Counted from the stretch's first letter, positions 27,633-37,612 are shown. The stretch: DNA of 64,000 bases from Ignavibacteria bacterium (GCA_947491315.1 CANLII010000007.1:26025-90024); one strand, 5' to 3'. The notes: generated by a model from the letters alone, not told the origin. A program made the numbers and translations.

Positions 27633-28691
27633 GTGATTCTTTATGATGCACATATTCCTCTTCCTCAATACTCCGGTATAATCACCGAAGAGTTGATGCC
27701 ATTGGATGGTAGAACAATTACGAAGAAAGTATTGCTTGAAACAGGCGCTCGAGCACTGTTTGTACGCTCGGTGACCCCAATAAATGATGATTTGATTGCC
27801 GGAACTTCCATTCGATTTGTGGGAACAACCACTGCCGGATATGAACATGTGGATATTCAATCACTTCGAAAAAAGGGAATTGCTTTTGCTTATGCTCCGG
27901 GTTCGAATGCGATGCCAGTCGTGGAATATGTATTCTTTGCATTGCATGAATGGATTGAATCACAGAATCAGTCCTTAAAGGGAAAGACTATTGGCATCAT
28001 TGGCATGGGTGAGATTGGAAAACGAATTGCAAACATGTGTAAAACATTGGGAATGCATGTTCTTGCCTCAGATCCCCCGCTAGAAATATATGGATTGATG
28101 AATTCGGAAGAGTATGAATTGACTTCGCTGCGTACTATATGTCGAGAAAGCGATTGCATCACGATCCATTCTGCATTGACAGATTCCGGATTTTTTCCAT
28201 CAATACACTTGCTTCAGGATACACACTTTGCTTCAATGAAAAGAGGAGCGCTGTTGATTCAAGCATCCAGAGGTGGAATTGTGAATGAGAGATCACTACT
28301 GAATGCATTGAATATCAATGATCTTCATCTAGCGATTGATGTTTGGGATGGTGAACCACGCTGGAATGCACAGATTGCCAATCATCCCCGTGCATTCATG
28401 ACAACGCCTCATATAGCCGGATATACAAGTTCGGCTCGAAAAAGGGGAATTGAAATGATTGTGAAACAGTATTGCGAATTCTATGGTATGGAATGCGATA
28501 TTCAACATTTAGATGCTGAGGGAATATCATTGCAAAATCCCAATGCTTTATCATTGCTTCGTGAAAGACGCTTTGCGAAGGATAAGATGGAATGGTTGAA
28601 AGGAAAAGTAATTGATACTCAAATGTTCGATGAGGGGAGAAGGCAATTCATGCATGATCAAGAAACTTTTGCAGACATATCACTTTCTTGA
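27633..28691 (+). CDS. pdxB: Erythronate-4-phosphate dehydrogenase-like (PdxB) D-2-hydroxyacid dehydrogenase
   Basis: 352 aa from GTG 27633. It is a D-isomer-specific 2-hydroxyacid dehydrogenase: FVRSVTPINDDLIAGTSIRFVGTTTAGYEHVD and APGSNAMPVVEYV are typical of PdxB. GIIGMGEIGKRIA is the NAD motif, with catalytic Arg in QASRGGIVNE, Glu in DVWDGEP and His in TTPHIAGYT. PdxB oxidises 4-phosphoerythronate in the DXP-independent vitamin B6 pathway. It lacks the strict C-terminal dimerisation domain seen in E. coli PdxB, so assignment is by N-terminal similarity. The 3' end overlaps the convergent ACMSD gene by 12 nt. Confidence 0.78.
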   Translation: MILYDAHIPLPQYSGIITEELMPLDGRTITKKVLLETGARALFVRSVTPINDDLIAGTSIRFVGTTTAGYEHVDIQSLRKKGIAFAYAPGSNAMPVVEYVFFALHEWIESQNQSLKGKTIGIIGMGEIGKRIANMCKTLGMHVLASDPPLEIYGLMNSEEYELTSLRTICRESDCITIHSALTDSGFFPSIHLLQDTHFASMKRGALLIQASRGGIVNERSLLNALNINDLHLAIDVWDGEPRWNAQIANHPRAFMTTPHIAGYTSSARKRGIEMIVKQYCEFYGMECDIQHLDAEGISLQNPNALSLLRERRFAKDKMEWLKGKVIDTQMFDEGRRQFMHDQETFADISLS

Positions 28692-29690
28692 TGTCAATTG
28701 CATTCCAAGAAATTCCATTGCCGATAATCCCATCACTTTTTCTTTGATTTCATTTGAAATGTCCATTGATTCTATGAATGCGCCATGTTCAAGATCCCCC
28801 AAAGGAAATGGATAGTCTGTGCCATAACACATGCGATCAGCTCCAATCACGTCAAGCAAAAACTTGAATGAAGGCTCATCATGCGTGATGCCATCCACCC
28901 AAAAAGCTCCCGCATATTCTCTAGGATCTTTGATTGTATGTACATCGCAGAGATCGGGTCTGACATGCCAACCATGAGAAATCCTTCCCATTGTGAACGG
29001 AAATGAACCGCCCGCATGAGCAAAGAGCACGCGTAATTTTGGAAACTTGTCAAAAACACCACCGAATATCATCGATGTGATTGCAAGCGTGGTCTCTGCC
29101 GGCATGCCCACAAGCCATTCCTGAAAATATCGTTTCATGCGATCTGCTCCAGCCATTTCCCATGGATGAACCATAATGCAGACTCCCATTTCTTCTGCGG
29201 CAGCCCAAAATGGATGAAGCGATGGATCATCGAGATTCATTCCATTGATATTTGAACCGATTTGCAAGCCGGGCATATTGAGCGTATTCTTGACATACTC
29301 CATTTCTTTGATGGCAAGATCAATATCCTGCATCGGCGCAGTACCAAGTCCGATAAAACGCGGAAAATCAGTGCAAACTTGTGCGAGATGATCATTCAGT
29401 AATCTTGACCAATCGGCACCATGTTTTGGTTTTGCCCAATAATTGAATAAGACAGGAACCGTGCAAAGCGTCATATAATCAACCGAATGCTTATCCATGT
29501 CTTTGAGAATCACTTCCGGATTCCAACAATTTTCCTGAATCTCGCGAAAGAAAAATCCATCATCGCGCATCATTTTGGCGGATCCTTCGCGAAAATGATC
29601 AAGCTCTATGAATCCTCCATATCCATAACGCTCTTTGAGCGATGGCCAAGTTTTCGGAAGAATATGTGCATGTATATCAAGCTTGATCAT
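28680..29690 (-). CDS. 2-amino-3-carboxymuconate-6-semialdehyde decarboxylase (ACMSD)
   Basis: 336 aa amidohydrolase. It begins with the metal-binding HxH (LDIHAHILPKTWPSL, His7/His9) and contains ENCWNPEVILKDMD, TVPVLFNYWAKP, VHPWEMAG, WLVGMPAETTLAITSMI, FAHAGGSFPFTMGRISHG and YGTDYPFPLGDLEHG. These segments follow eukaryotic and bacterial ACMSD nearly throughout. ACMSD decarboxylates the ring-cleavage product of 3-hydroxyanthranilate in tryptophan/kynurenine and 2-nitrobenzoate degradation. No other kynurenine gene is adjacent. A RidA-family gene 1.9 kb away could supply the 2-aminomuconate deaminase step. Confidence 0.9.
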   Translation of the reverse strand: MIKLDIHAHILPKTWPSLKERYGYGGFIELDHFREGSAKMMRDDGFFFREIQENCWNPEVILKDMDKHSVDYMTLCTVPVLFNYWAKPKHGADWSRLLNDHLAQVCTDFPRFIGLGTAPMQDIDLAIKEMEYVKNTLNMPGLQIGSNINGMNLDDPSLHPFWAAAEEMGVCIMVHPWEMAGADRMKRYFQEWLVGMPAETTLAITSMIFGGVFDKFPKLRVLFAHAGGSFPFTMGRISHGWHVRPDLCDVHTIKDPREYAGAFWVDGITHDEPSFKFLLDVIGADRMCYGTDYPFPLGDLEHGAFIESMDISNEIKEKVMGLSAMEFLGMQLTSRK

Positions 29691-29705
29691 GAGCGTATTC
29701 CGAGA

Positions 29706-31478
29706 TCATTGAAAAGTACGAGTACCAGGAATTGATTCAATCAATCTGCGTGTATACTCATTCTTTGGAGATTCATAAATTTCCTGCGCTGTTTCCAATT
29801 CAATGATTTTTCCTGCATTCATAACAGCAATGCGATCGCTGATGAATTTCACTACACTTAAATCATGAGAAATGAAGATATAAGTCAATTTGAATTCCTC
29901 GCGCAATTTCACGAGAAGATTCAATACCTGCGCTTGTACCGATACATCCAATGCGGAAACCGATTCATCACAAATCAAAAAGGATGGTTTGAGTGCAAGT
30001 GCTCTCGCAATGCAAATTCTTTGTCTTTGTCCACCAGAAAATTCATGCGGATAATTTCCATAATGATGCGGTTCGAGATTCACTTTGTCCAAGAGATAGT
30101 GTATATACTCTCTTCGCTGGGTATCATTGTCCATCACATTATGGACTTTCAACACTTCCATGATGGCACTTCCAACGCTGAGTCGTGGATTGAGGGAGCT
30201 ATATGGGTCTTGAAAGATGATTTGAAAATCCTTGCGAAGAGTCTTGAGCGCGCCTTTTGACAATCCACGGATATCTTTCCCGGCAAATTCAATATCTCCA
30301 CCTGTGGGTTCAACCAAGCGCAAAATTGCTCTGCCGGTCGTTGTTTTTCCGCAACCGGATTCACCCACAAGACCAAGTGTTTCACCGGGATATACATCAA
30401 AAGAAATATCATCAACTGCTTTAACAAGGCCCTTGGATTGACCAAAAATATTTCCAGATCGTATAGGAAAATGCACTTCAAGATTCTTCACGGAGAGAAT
30501 GGGCTTTTGCGCTCTGAGTTTTGCATTGCGCTGATTGATTTCCTCACGAGAAATGACATTGCTTTCAATCACATCATTGATTGATACACCGGCAAGTTCC
30601 TTTGGCGTAATAATTCCATCGGCTGTTTCATCCATGAAATCACGAACAGTTGGGAGGATATGGAGTTTTTTATCCATGCGTGGTCGACAAGCCAATAGAC
30701 CCTTCGTATAGGGATGTTGAGGATTATCGAAAATTTCCGCGACGCTTCCTTGTTCGACGATTTTGCCTTTGTACATCACGATGATATCATCGGCTATATC
30801 TTTGATCACACCTAAATCATGCGTGATGAACATCATGCCCATATTATGCTTCTTTTGGAGATCATGCATGAGGTCCAAAATTGTTGACTGTACAGTCACA
30901 TCCAATGCAGTTGTTGGTTCATCAGCGATAAGCAAAGCAGGATTGCATGACATTGCCATTGCAATCATTACGCGTTGTTTTTGTCCACCCGAAAGTTGAT
31001 GTGGATATTGATTCATCATGTCTTCGGGTCTTGGCAAATGCACTTCTTTCATCAATTGCAAAGCTCTTTCTCTGGCTTCATCTTTTTTGATGCCTTCATG
31101 CAATATGATTGATTCCATGATTTGATTACCGCATTTGAATACGGGATTTAATGATGTCATGGGTTCTTGGAAAATCATCGAAATACGATTCCCGCGATAT
31201 GTTCGCATGCGTTCTTCGGGAAGCGCGAGCAAATCGGTTATGGATCCATCATCTTCATGAAAATGAATGGAGCCACCCGCTATTCTACCCGGAGGATTCG
31301 GGATGAGTCGCATCACTGAGAGTGAGGTCACGCTTTTTCCGGAACCTGATTCGCCGACTATACCGAGAGTTTTTCCACGATTGACAGTAAAACTGATGGA
31401 ACGAACCGCTTGATGCACGCGATCTTCACTACGGAATTCGGTGATCAAATCCTTGACTTCCAAAAGAGTTGTATTCAT
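29706..31478 (-). CDS. Dipeptide/oligopeptide ABC transporter ATPase, two domains fused (DppD-DppF/GsiA type)
   Basis: 590 aa with two complete ABC cassettes. The first has Walker A GESGSGKS and signature LSGGQKQRVMIAMAM. The second has Walker A GESGCGKTT (after about 330), signature FSGGQRQRICIARAL and Walker B FLICDESVSALD. Each is followed by an oligopeptide-type C-terminal tail (PQHPYTKGLLACRPR; PKNEYTRRLIESIPG). It would energise uptake of peptides or glutathione. No binding protein or permease lies in the window. It ends 15 nt before the ACMSD start on the same strand. Confidence 0.9.
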   Translation of the reverse strand: MNTTLLEVKDLITEFRSEDRVHQAVRSISFTVNRGKTLGIVGESGSGKSVTSLSVMRLIPNPPGRIAGGSIHFHEDDGSITDLLALPEERMRTYRGNRISMIFQEPMTSLNPVFKCGNQIMESIILHEGIKKDEARERALQLMKEVHLPRPEDMMNQYPHQLSGGQKQRVMIAMAMSCNPALLIADEPTTALDVTVQSTILDLMHDLQKKHNMGMMFITHDLGVIKDIADDIIVMYKGKIVEQGSVAEIFDNPQHPYTKGLLACRPRMDKKLHILPTVRDFMDETADGIITPKELAGVSINDVIESNVISREEINQRNAKLRAQKPILSVKNLEVHFPIRSGNIFGQSKGLVKAVDDISFDVYPGETLGLVGESGCGKTTTGRAILRLVEPTGGDIEFAGKDIRGLSKGALKTLRKDFQIIFQDPYSSLNPRLSVGSAIMEVLKVHNVMDNDTQRREYIHYLLDKVNLEPHHYGNYPHEFSGGQRQRICIARALALKPSFLICDESVSALDVSVQAQVLNLLVKLREEFKLTYIFISHDLSVVKFISDRIAVMNAGKIIELETAQEIYESPKNEYTRRLIESIPGTRTFQ

Positions 31479-31603
31479 AGTGCAATTCGATTGATGAAAA
31501 TGTTGACCAAAATACGACTTTTTTCGGGGGTGCTAAACAGTTGAAAAAAGAGAGGCGAATTCTCTAGTTTGCGGACGATTTTTTACACAATTGGACTTAT
31601 ATC

Positions 31604-31984
31604 ATGAAAGAACATGTGTTTACGGATAAAGCACCTGCACCGATCGGACCATATTCACAAGGCGTAAAAGTTGACTCCATGTATTTTTTCTCCGGTGTCA
31701 TTCCATTGTCAGCGGATGGACAATCCATCATCGGAGCGGAAATCGTCGAGCAAACGCAACAAGTGATCGCAAATTGCACCGCCCTATTAACCGCATGCGG
31801 ACTCAATGCGTCAAATGTGGTAAAAACAACCGTCTTCTTGAAAAACATGAATGATTTCTCGGCTATGAATGCTGTCTATGCTGAGTTTTTTGGCGATTCA
31901 AAACCGGCAAGAAGCACCGTTGAAGTGAGCCGACTCCCTAAAGATGTTCTTGTGGAAATAGAAATGATTGCATCGCAATCGTAA
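31604..31984 (+). CDS. RidA family (YjgF/YER057c) enamine/imine deaminase
   Basis: 126 aa trimeric RidA-type protein. It shows APIGPYSQGVKVDSMYFFSG at the N-terminus, the substrate-binding Arg103 in KPARSTVEVSRLPKDVLVEIE and the acidic Glu close to the C-terminus. RidA hydrolyses reactive 2-aminoacrylate from PLP enzymes; a related branch contains 2-aminomuconate deaminase. The near neighbour ACMSD makes the latter worth considering, but the sequence looks like ordinary RidA. It ends 2 nt before the convergent MBL gene. Confidence 0.9.
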   Translation: MKEHVFTDKAPAPIGPYSQGVKVDSMYFFSGVIPLSADGQSIIGAEIVEQTQQVIANCTALLTACGLNASNVVKTTVFLKNMNDFSAMNAVYAEFFGDSKPARSTVEVSRLPKDVLVEIEMIASQS

Positions 31985-31986
31985 AT

Positions 31987-33369
31987 TTACACCTGATATC
32001 CTGCGCCTTGTCGAGGCAAAATGATTCTGATATCGCCGTCAAAATAATCCAATGTTTCGGCGGCGATTTGTTCAACGGCTTCTGTTTCGCCATGAATCAA
32101 TACAAGAGTCTTGGGCCGAATATCAGTAATCAATCCAATCACATCCGCCTTTCTTGCATGTGCGCTCATGCGTACTTTTTTCACGGCACATGATCTCTCA
32201 ATGCGATGTCCGGCAAACATGAATGGTACTTTTGCTGTAGAATTGCTAAGCGCAAATCCCGGTGAATCAGGTTCTTGCCAACCATTGAACAATATTCCAT
32301 AATTGGGCTTTTGCATCCATTGCAATGCGAGCTTATAACTCGTTGTTTTTGCATGCATCATTCCACTGGATGCAATCACAATGGATGGTGTTCCGAAAAA
32401 TGGGGCCTTACTCAATGATTCATATGGAATGGGATTCTGAGGAATATCCGATAATTCAAAACCAGGTTCCAATCGAGGGGAAGTATAGCAATAGCGATCG
32501 AGCAATCGAGAAATCTTGGTGCTCATGCCACCCGTGAATATCGGTAGATTTGGAATGATTCCTTTTCTCTGCATCTCATGAAGCATGACGAGTGTTTCTT
32601 GTGTTTTCCCAAGCGCAAAACATGGAATCAAAATACTGCCATTCGCATTGGAGATTTCATTGATGAATTGCGCGCATTCTTTCATGACGGACTCCTTCGT
32701 GGGATGCGACTCCTCAGCTCCATTAGTGGTTTCGCAAAACATCAAATCAACATGATGTCTAGGAAATCGTGCTTTAGGGATGAGCCACTGATCTTGCAAG
32801 CACATATCACCCGTATGGAATATCGAATGACCATTCCATTCAAGCATAATGCCCGCCGATCCTGGAATATGTCCTGCATCATGAAAAGTACATAGGATTT
32901 CAGAAATACCTCTTTTACCCAAAATCTCGAATGACTCATTATAGAGATGCGTTTCAAACACGGTTGAAATATATTCTATGATGTCTTTGTCATAGAGCGA
33001 AATAGCATCCTGCATTTCTTTGGAATACTCGATTTGCTCATTGATCAGTGATACTGTATTCTTCAGCATAATCGAAGAAATATCACGCGTCAGAGGAGTT
33101 GTATGCATTGCAAGGTAAGGATGCTTTTTGAGCAGATATGGCATGCCTCCGATATGATCTGTGTGCGCATGTGTGATCAGCAATGCATCAAGTTCTTCAT
33201 GTTCAAGGGCATCAAGATTCGGAAATGCCCTCAGATCACGATGCTTTGGGTGGAGTCCAGCATCAATCACGATGCCTGTTCCGCCGATGGAAAGATGTAT
33301 GCAATTAGCGCCGATTTCTTCGGCACCACCAAGTACTTTGAATTGAATGTCTGAACTCACTCCATCCAT
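31987..33369 (-). CDS. MBL-fold beta-CASP RNase/exonuclease-like protein
   Basis: 460 aa. Metal motif HAHTDH (His67-His72), His/Asp in FHDAGHIPGSAGIMLEWNGHSIFHTGDM, then a beta-CASP insertion with the RNA-specificity-type C-terminus (SAHARKADVIGLITDI, LVLIHGETEAVEQIA). It resembles archaeal/bacterial CPSF-like RNases (YprA/TTHA0252 type) that process RNA ends. The start overlaps the upstream asnB by 13 nt on the same strand, so co-translation is likely. Confidence 0.87.
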   Translation of the reverse strand: MDGVSSDIQFKVLGGAEEIGANCIHLSIGGTGIVIDAGLHPKHRDLRAFPNLDALEHEELDALLITHAHTDHIGGMPYLLKKHPYLAMHTTPLTRDISSIMLKNTVSLINEQIEYSKEMQDAISLYDKDIIEYISTVFETHLYNESFEILGKRGISEILCTFHDAGHIPGSAGIMLEWNGHSIFHTGDMCLQDQWLIPKARFPRHHVDLMFCETTNGAEESHPTKESVMKECAQFINEISNANGSILIPCFALGKTQETLVMLHEMQRKGIIPNLPIFTGGMSTKISRLLDRYCYTSPRLEPGFELSDIPQNPIPYESLSKAPFFGTPSIVIASSGMMHAKTTSYKLALQWMQKPNYGILFNGWQEPDSPGFALSNSTAKVPFMFAGHRIERSCAVKKVRMSAHARKADVIGLITDIRPKTLVLIHGETEAVEQIAAETLDYFDGDIRIILPRQGAGYQV

Positions 33370-35276
33370 ACCTTATGCCAAAGCGCGGCATTCAGAGCGG
33401 AATACAGAGCTTTGCCATGTTTGCCACGCTGTTGTTTATGATCATTCAACATCACTCTGAAATAGGCATCATTGAGCAAACCGGATTTGATGAGAGGAGA
33501 TTGCAAGATTGTTTTGACAGTATAATTATACCACGGCCCCCGAATCCATTCAGCAACAGGTGCTGCAAATCCTTGTTTTTTGCGATAGATGATTTCATGC
33601 GGAAGAAGGGCATCCACACCTTTTTTGAGAAGATATTTCGATTCATTATAGGATTTGCGTTTGAGTTCGGGTCTGATGCGCATCGTATATTCCACAAGCC
33701 TATGATCCAAAAATGGAACGCGTGCTTCGAGTGAATGCGCCATCGTGATTTTATCAACGCGCATGAGCAATAGTTCAGGCAATCGATGCGCCAATTCATA
33801 ATTCGCGATGCGTTGCGCATAATCTTCCGGATGAGCTTGAATCTCGGCGATTTCTTTGTCCAGTCGAATAGGCATTTCACTTACGGTATCAGCAAGATAT
33901 CTATAAGCGGGCCCAAGCGCTTGTTGCAAATGCGATGGCGTATAATCCACCGCACCGCCCCAATACAGGGGATGACCATCAATGGCTCTGCGCATATAAT
34001 CCAAAATGAGATAGCGCTTCGATGCCATAAGAAATGGCTTTACCAATTCATAAATCATTTTCTGAATGGCTCTTGGATAAGAAAGAAAACGCTTCCATTC
34101 TTTCTCGTAAAATTTGAGATCACGAATCATCCATGAATATCCAATGAACTGCTCATCGCTTCCTTCGCCAACTTGTATAACGGTTGTGCCGGACTCGCGT
34201 GTCAATTTGCTGAGGAAATGCAGCGGAATACACACTGGATCTCCATTGGGCTCATCTTCATGCCACACCAATGTCTCGAGGGCGGGCAGTGCATCATTAT
34301 GATCAATCACAATCTCATGATGATTCGTATTGAATGTTCTTGCAATGAGTCTTGCCTGCTCGAGCTCATTGTATTTCTGTAATTCCTTGAAGCCAACGGT
34401 GAATGTGTCAATAGGACGATCCATGAGTTCAGACATCAATGCGACATTTGTGCTGGAATCGATGCCGCCACTCAAAAAGACACCGAATGGCACATCACTC
34501 ATCATGCGATCTTTGACGGCCTGGCGAAGTAATCGCATGATTTCATTCACGGTTGTTGGCTCATCATGATCCCAATATTCAGCACCTTTTTGTAGTGGTT
34601 GCCAATATCGATGCTTGATGAATTCACCATTTTTGAGGATGCCGAAATGTCCTGCTGGTAATTTGTGAATGCCGTCAAACATGGTATGTGAATCACTCGA
34701 CATGGAAAATGTGAGATAATTCGCGAATTCATGATGATTGATATTGCGTGAAATCGAGGGATGTTTGAGTATAGATTTAATTTCAGAGCCAAAAATGAAA
34801 CGACCATTCTCATGATGATAATACACGGGCTTTATGCCAATGCGATCTCTAGCCACAAATAATGTTTTTTCATGTTCATCCCAAATGGCAATGCCCCACA
34901 TGCCAATCATTTTGTGGAGAAATTCCGGACCATATTCGGCAAATCCATAGAGGATTGTTTCAGTATCCGAATGAGAACGATAGCGATATCCTCTTTTTTC
35001 GAGATCTTCTCTCAAGAGCATGTGATTATAAATCTCACCATTGAACACGATCGTGAATCTACCATCGGGAGTTGACATCGGCTGATGCCCTGCGGGAGTC
35101 AAATCAATGATTGCCAATCTTCGAAAGGCAAATCCTGCTTTGCGTGAAGGTGAAATCCATTGTCCATCATCATCAGGACCTCGATGATGAATCACATCAC
35201 TCATGGATCTCAAAAGATCTTCATGAATGCCGGATTCCGAAATCGAATACTCAATAATGCCTGCTATTCCACACAT
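33357..35276 (-). CDS. asnB: Asparagine synthase (glutamine-hydrolysing)
   Basis: 639 aa. The N-terminal glutaminase domain begins MCGIAGIIEY with nucleophile Cys2 and RLAIIDLTPAGHQPM. The synthetase domain has the PP-loop SGGIDSS (FGVFLSGGIDSSTNVALM) and EGSDEQFIGY. It makes Asn from Asp, Gln and ATP; some relatives amidate surface sugars or peptides. ATG 35276 is the true start since Cys must be residue 2; the frame upstream extends into ftsW. It overlaps the MBL gene and starts 20 nt after ftsW, forming an operon-like run. Confidence 0.92.
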   Translation of the reverse strand: MCGIAGIIEYSISESGIHEDLLRSMSDVIHHRGPDDDGQWISPSRKAGFAFRRLAIIDLTPAGHQPMSTPDGRFTIVFNGEIYNHMLLREDLEKRGYRYRSHSDTETILYGFAEYGPEFLHKMIGMWGIAIWDEHEKTLFVARDRIGIKPVYYHHENGRFIFGSEIKSILKHPSISRNINHHEFANYLTFSMSSDSHTMFDGIHKLPAGHFGILKNGEFIKHRYWQPLQKGAEYWDHDEPTTVNEIMRLLRQAVKDRMMSDVPFGVFLSGGIDSSTNVALMSELMDRPIDTFTVGFKELQKYNELEQARLIARTFNTNHHEIVIDHNDALPALETLVWHEDEPNGDPVCIPLHFLSKLTRESGTTVIQVGEGSDEQFIGYSWMIRDLKFYEKEWKRFLSYPRAIQKMIYELVKPFLMASKRYLILDYMRRAIDGHPLYWGGAVDYTPSHLQQALGPAYRYLADTVSEMPIRLDKEIAEIQAHPEDYAQRIANYELAHRLPELLLMRVDKITMAHSLEARVPFLDHRLVEYTMRIRPELKRKSYNESKYLLKKGVDALLPHEIIYRKKQGFAAPVAEWIRGPWYNYTVKTILQSPLIKSGLLNDAYFRVMLNDHKQQRGKHGKALYSALNAALWHKVWME

Positions 35277-35295
35277 GATCTGATGCTCAGTAAAT

Positions 35296-36417
35296 TCAAG
35301 ATGATTTTTTTGTATCAGGAAACATACCTGATTGCGAAGCGATATTAAGCAAAATACCAACTGCCATAGCAGAGAATAGAACAGCGGTTCCACCATAGCT
35401 CAAAAATGGCAATGGCAAACCCGTCGTTGGAAGGATGCCACAATTCACACCCACATTTACAAATGCATATGCAGAAATCGTGATAGTGATTCCAAAGGCC
35501 AACATACTCCCAAATCTATCGGGCGCAAATCGTGCAACACGAAGTCCGCGATAGAGAAAAAGTCCGAATAATGTGATCATGATGAAAATACCGAAAAATC
35601 CATATTCCTCACCGATGATTGAGGAGATGAAATCACTATAACTTTCAGGAAGAAATTTATCGCGCTGATTGCTTTGTCCGGGTCCGACACCAAAAAATCC
35701 ACCATTCGCAAATGCAATAAGCGCTTGTTCCAATTGATAATTGGTTGAATGACTATCGCCCATGCCGATAAATGACATGATGCGCTTCATGCGGTATTCT
35801 GCTGAGACACCATATATACCCAAAAGCGAAATGGCAACTCCAAGAATCGTGATGAAGTATTGCAGTCGTACATTCCCAACAAAAAGCATGGAGAGCACGA
35901 TGACTGAAATAACGAATGCCGATGAAAAATTAGGTTGCAATGCAATGAGTGCAATCACCAAAGTGCTGGCACCCAAAACAGGCAATAATCCTTTTTTGAA
36001 ATCATTCAGTTTATTGAAATTATCCGAAAGCCAAGCAGCTATGAAAATCACGAGAGCGAACTTGGCATATTCCGATGGTTGTATGCTGACTCCACCAAGA
36101 TCAATCCATCTCACCGCACCTTTTGTTTTGGCTCCGACAAATAATACGATGACAAGCGCTCCAATGCCGATGATATATAACAATTTGGAATAATGCTTAT
36201 ATCGATGATAATCAAATTGTGAGAATGCTATGATGCAAACAAGAGATATGCCTACTCGCAGGATTTGTCCCGTCACAATTCCTTCGGTCGATCCAAACTT
36301 TTGCGAAGCCACATAAGCACTTGCACTATATACAAAAGGAATCGAGAATAAGAGCAAGGCCGTTACGATAAAAAAAATCAACCAATCAATTTTTCCGGGT
36401 ATTTCCGTGATTTTCAT
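35296..36417 (-). CDS. FtsW/RodA/SpoVE-family peptidoglycan polymerase
   Basis: 373 aa with about ten membrane helices. It contains GGVSIQPSEYAKFALVIF, NYQLEQALIAFANGGFFGVGPGQSNQRDKFLPESYSDFISSIIGEE and GLPLPFLSYGGTAVL, the SEDS-family signatures; the Asp/Glu of the NYQLEQ-FLPE loop are present. Close similarity to FtsW (septal lipid II polymerase) is suggested by length and loop sequence, but no dcw cluster is nearby, so RodA cannot be excluded. The ATG overlaps the stop of the trans-sulfuration gene (ATGA). Confidence 0.88.
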   Translation of the reverse strand: MKITEIPGKIDWLIFFIVTALLLFSIPFVYSASAYVASQKFGSTEGIVTGQILRVGISLVCIIAFSQFDYHRYKHYSKLLYIIGIGALVIVLFVGAKTKGAVRWIDLGGVSIQPSEYAKFALVIFIAAWLSDNFNKLNDFKKGLLPVLGASTLVIALIALQPNFSSAFVISVIVLSMLFVGNVRLQYFITILGVAISLLGIYGVSAEYRMKRIMSFIGMGDSHSTNYQLEQALIAFANGGFFGVGPGQSNQRDKFLPESYSDFISSIIGEEYGFFGIFIMITLFGLFLYRGLRVARFAPDRFGSMLAFGITITISAYAFVNVGVNCGILPTTGLPLPFLSYGGTAVLFSAMAVGILLNIASQSGMFPDTKKSS

Positions 36418-37577
36418 TGCAGCGCCCTTTCAAGATCATGAATGATGTCTTGTGCATCTTCAATTCCGACGCTGAAACGAATAAGCATATCAGTAATTCC
36501 CAATAATGCTCTCTCTTCCGAGGTTAACAAATAATGGGAAGTCTGCGCAGGTATGGTCATCGTTGATTCCACGCCTCCCAGACTTGTCGCTATTGTGACC
36601 ATTTGGAGTGTTTTAAGAAATTGATCGCGATATTCTATGTCATTCCCTGCAAGCTCGAAAGACATCATGCCCCCAAACCCCGACATTTGTCGTTTTGCTA
36701 TGTCATGACCCGGATGTGATTGCAATCCGGGATAATGCACTTTTGCAATTCTGGGATGCTTGCTTAACCACTCGGCAATCTCCAAAGCATTCGCATTTTG
36801 TTGCTTGACTCTCACACCGATGGTTTTTATGCTTCTTTCGAGCAAGGATAAATCAACGGCATTGAGCGACATTCCATAGATCGCGGAAAGTTTTCTGCAT
36901 TTTTCAATATACTCAGCAGAACCAATTAATGCTCCGGCCATTAAATCGCTATGTCCGCCCATATACTTGGTTGCACTATGCATAATGATGTCACAACCCA
37001 ATTCCAATGGCTTCTGATTCACGGGTGATGCGAAAGTATTGTCAATCATCGTCAGAATGCCATTGTCTTTGGCCCATTGTGTGATTGGCTCAATATCGAT
37101 AATCTCCAACATTGGATTTGTGGGAGTTTCCACATACACCAAAACAGTTGCATCAGTCAGGCTTTGCGCTAATGACTCCGGAGTCATGGAAGTAATCAAT
37201 GTCACATTGATACTATGTTTTTCTCTGAGCAATTCAACGAAAGCTCTTGTACCACCATAGATATTGTTTTGCATCAGAATATGATCACCCGGTTTGGCAA
37301 TTGCCAATATTCCTGCTGCAATTGCAGACATTCCCGTTGACAAAACGATTGCCGACTCTCCACCTTCCAATGCAGCTATTTTCTTTGAAACTGCCTCATG
37401 ATTGGGAATATTGAAATTTCTAGGATAGGGAATATTGCCATCACCACTCAAATACTCAATGGCAGTTGAAGGTTGTATGGGAGTATTCACTCCACCAAAT
37501 GTATCACGAATAGTGCCTGTATGAACTGCAATTGAACTCTGGCCTATTGTGTTCTGTTTGTGTTTGCTTTCGGACAT
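36414..37577 (-). CDS. Trans-sulfuration family PLP enzyme (cystathionine synthase/lyase type)
   Basis: 387 aa. It begins SSIAVHTGTIRDTFGGVNTPIQPSTAIEY. The PLP lysine is in SATKYMGGHSDLMAGA, with the pocket YGGTRAF, VETPTNPMLEIIDI, DNTFASP and SLGGVESTMTIPAQTSH. Possible reactions are cystathionine gamma-synthase, beta- or gamma-lyase, or O-acetylhomoserine sulfhydrylase; the sequence does not settle which. A second paralogue lies at 56378. It is the first gene of the minus-strand run leading to ftsW and asnB. Confidence 0.87.
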   Translation of the reverse strand: MSESKHKQNTIGQSSIAVHTGTIRDTFGGVNTPIQPSTAIEYLSGDGNIPYPRNFNIPNHEAVSKKIAALEGGESAIVLSTGMSAIAAGILAIAKPGDHILMQNNIYGGTRAFVELLREKHSINVTLITSMTPESLAQSLTDATVLVYVETPTNPMLEIIDIEPITQWAKDNGILTMIDNTFASPVNQKPLELGCDIIMHSATKYMGGHSDLMAGALIGSAEYIEKCRKLSAIYGMSLNAVDLSLLERSIKTIGVRVKQQNANALEIAEWLSKHPRIAKVHYPGLQSHPGHDIAKRQMSGFGGMMSFELAGNDIEYRDQFLKTLQMVTIATSLGGVESTMTIPAQTSHYLLTSEERALLGITDMLIRFSVGIEDAQDIIHDLERALQ

Positions 37578-37612
37578 TGAAGTATTTGCAATGAAAGAGG
37601 TTATGCTGCACG

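Noticed and set aside
35277..35396. Upstream extension of asnB
   Set aside because: Asparagine synthase must begin Met-Cys for the glutaminase nucleophile, and the extension overlaps ftsW.
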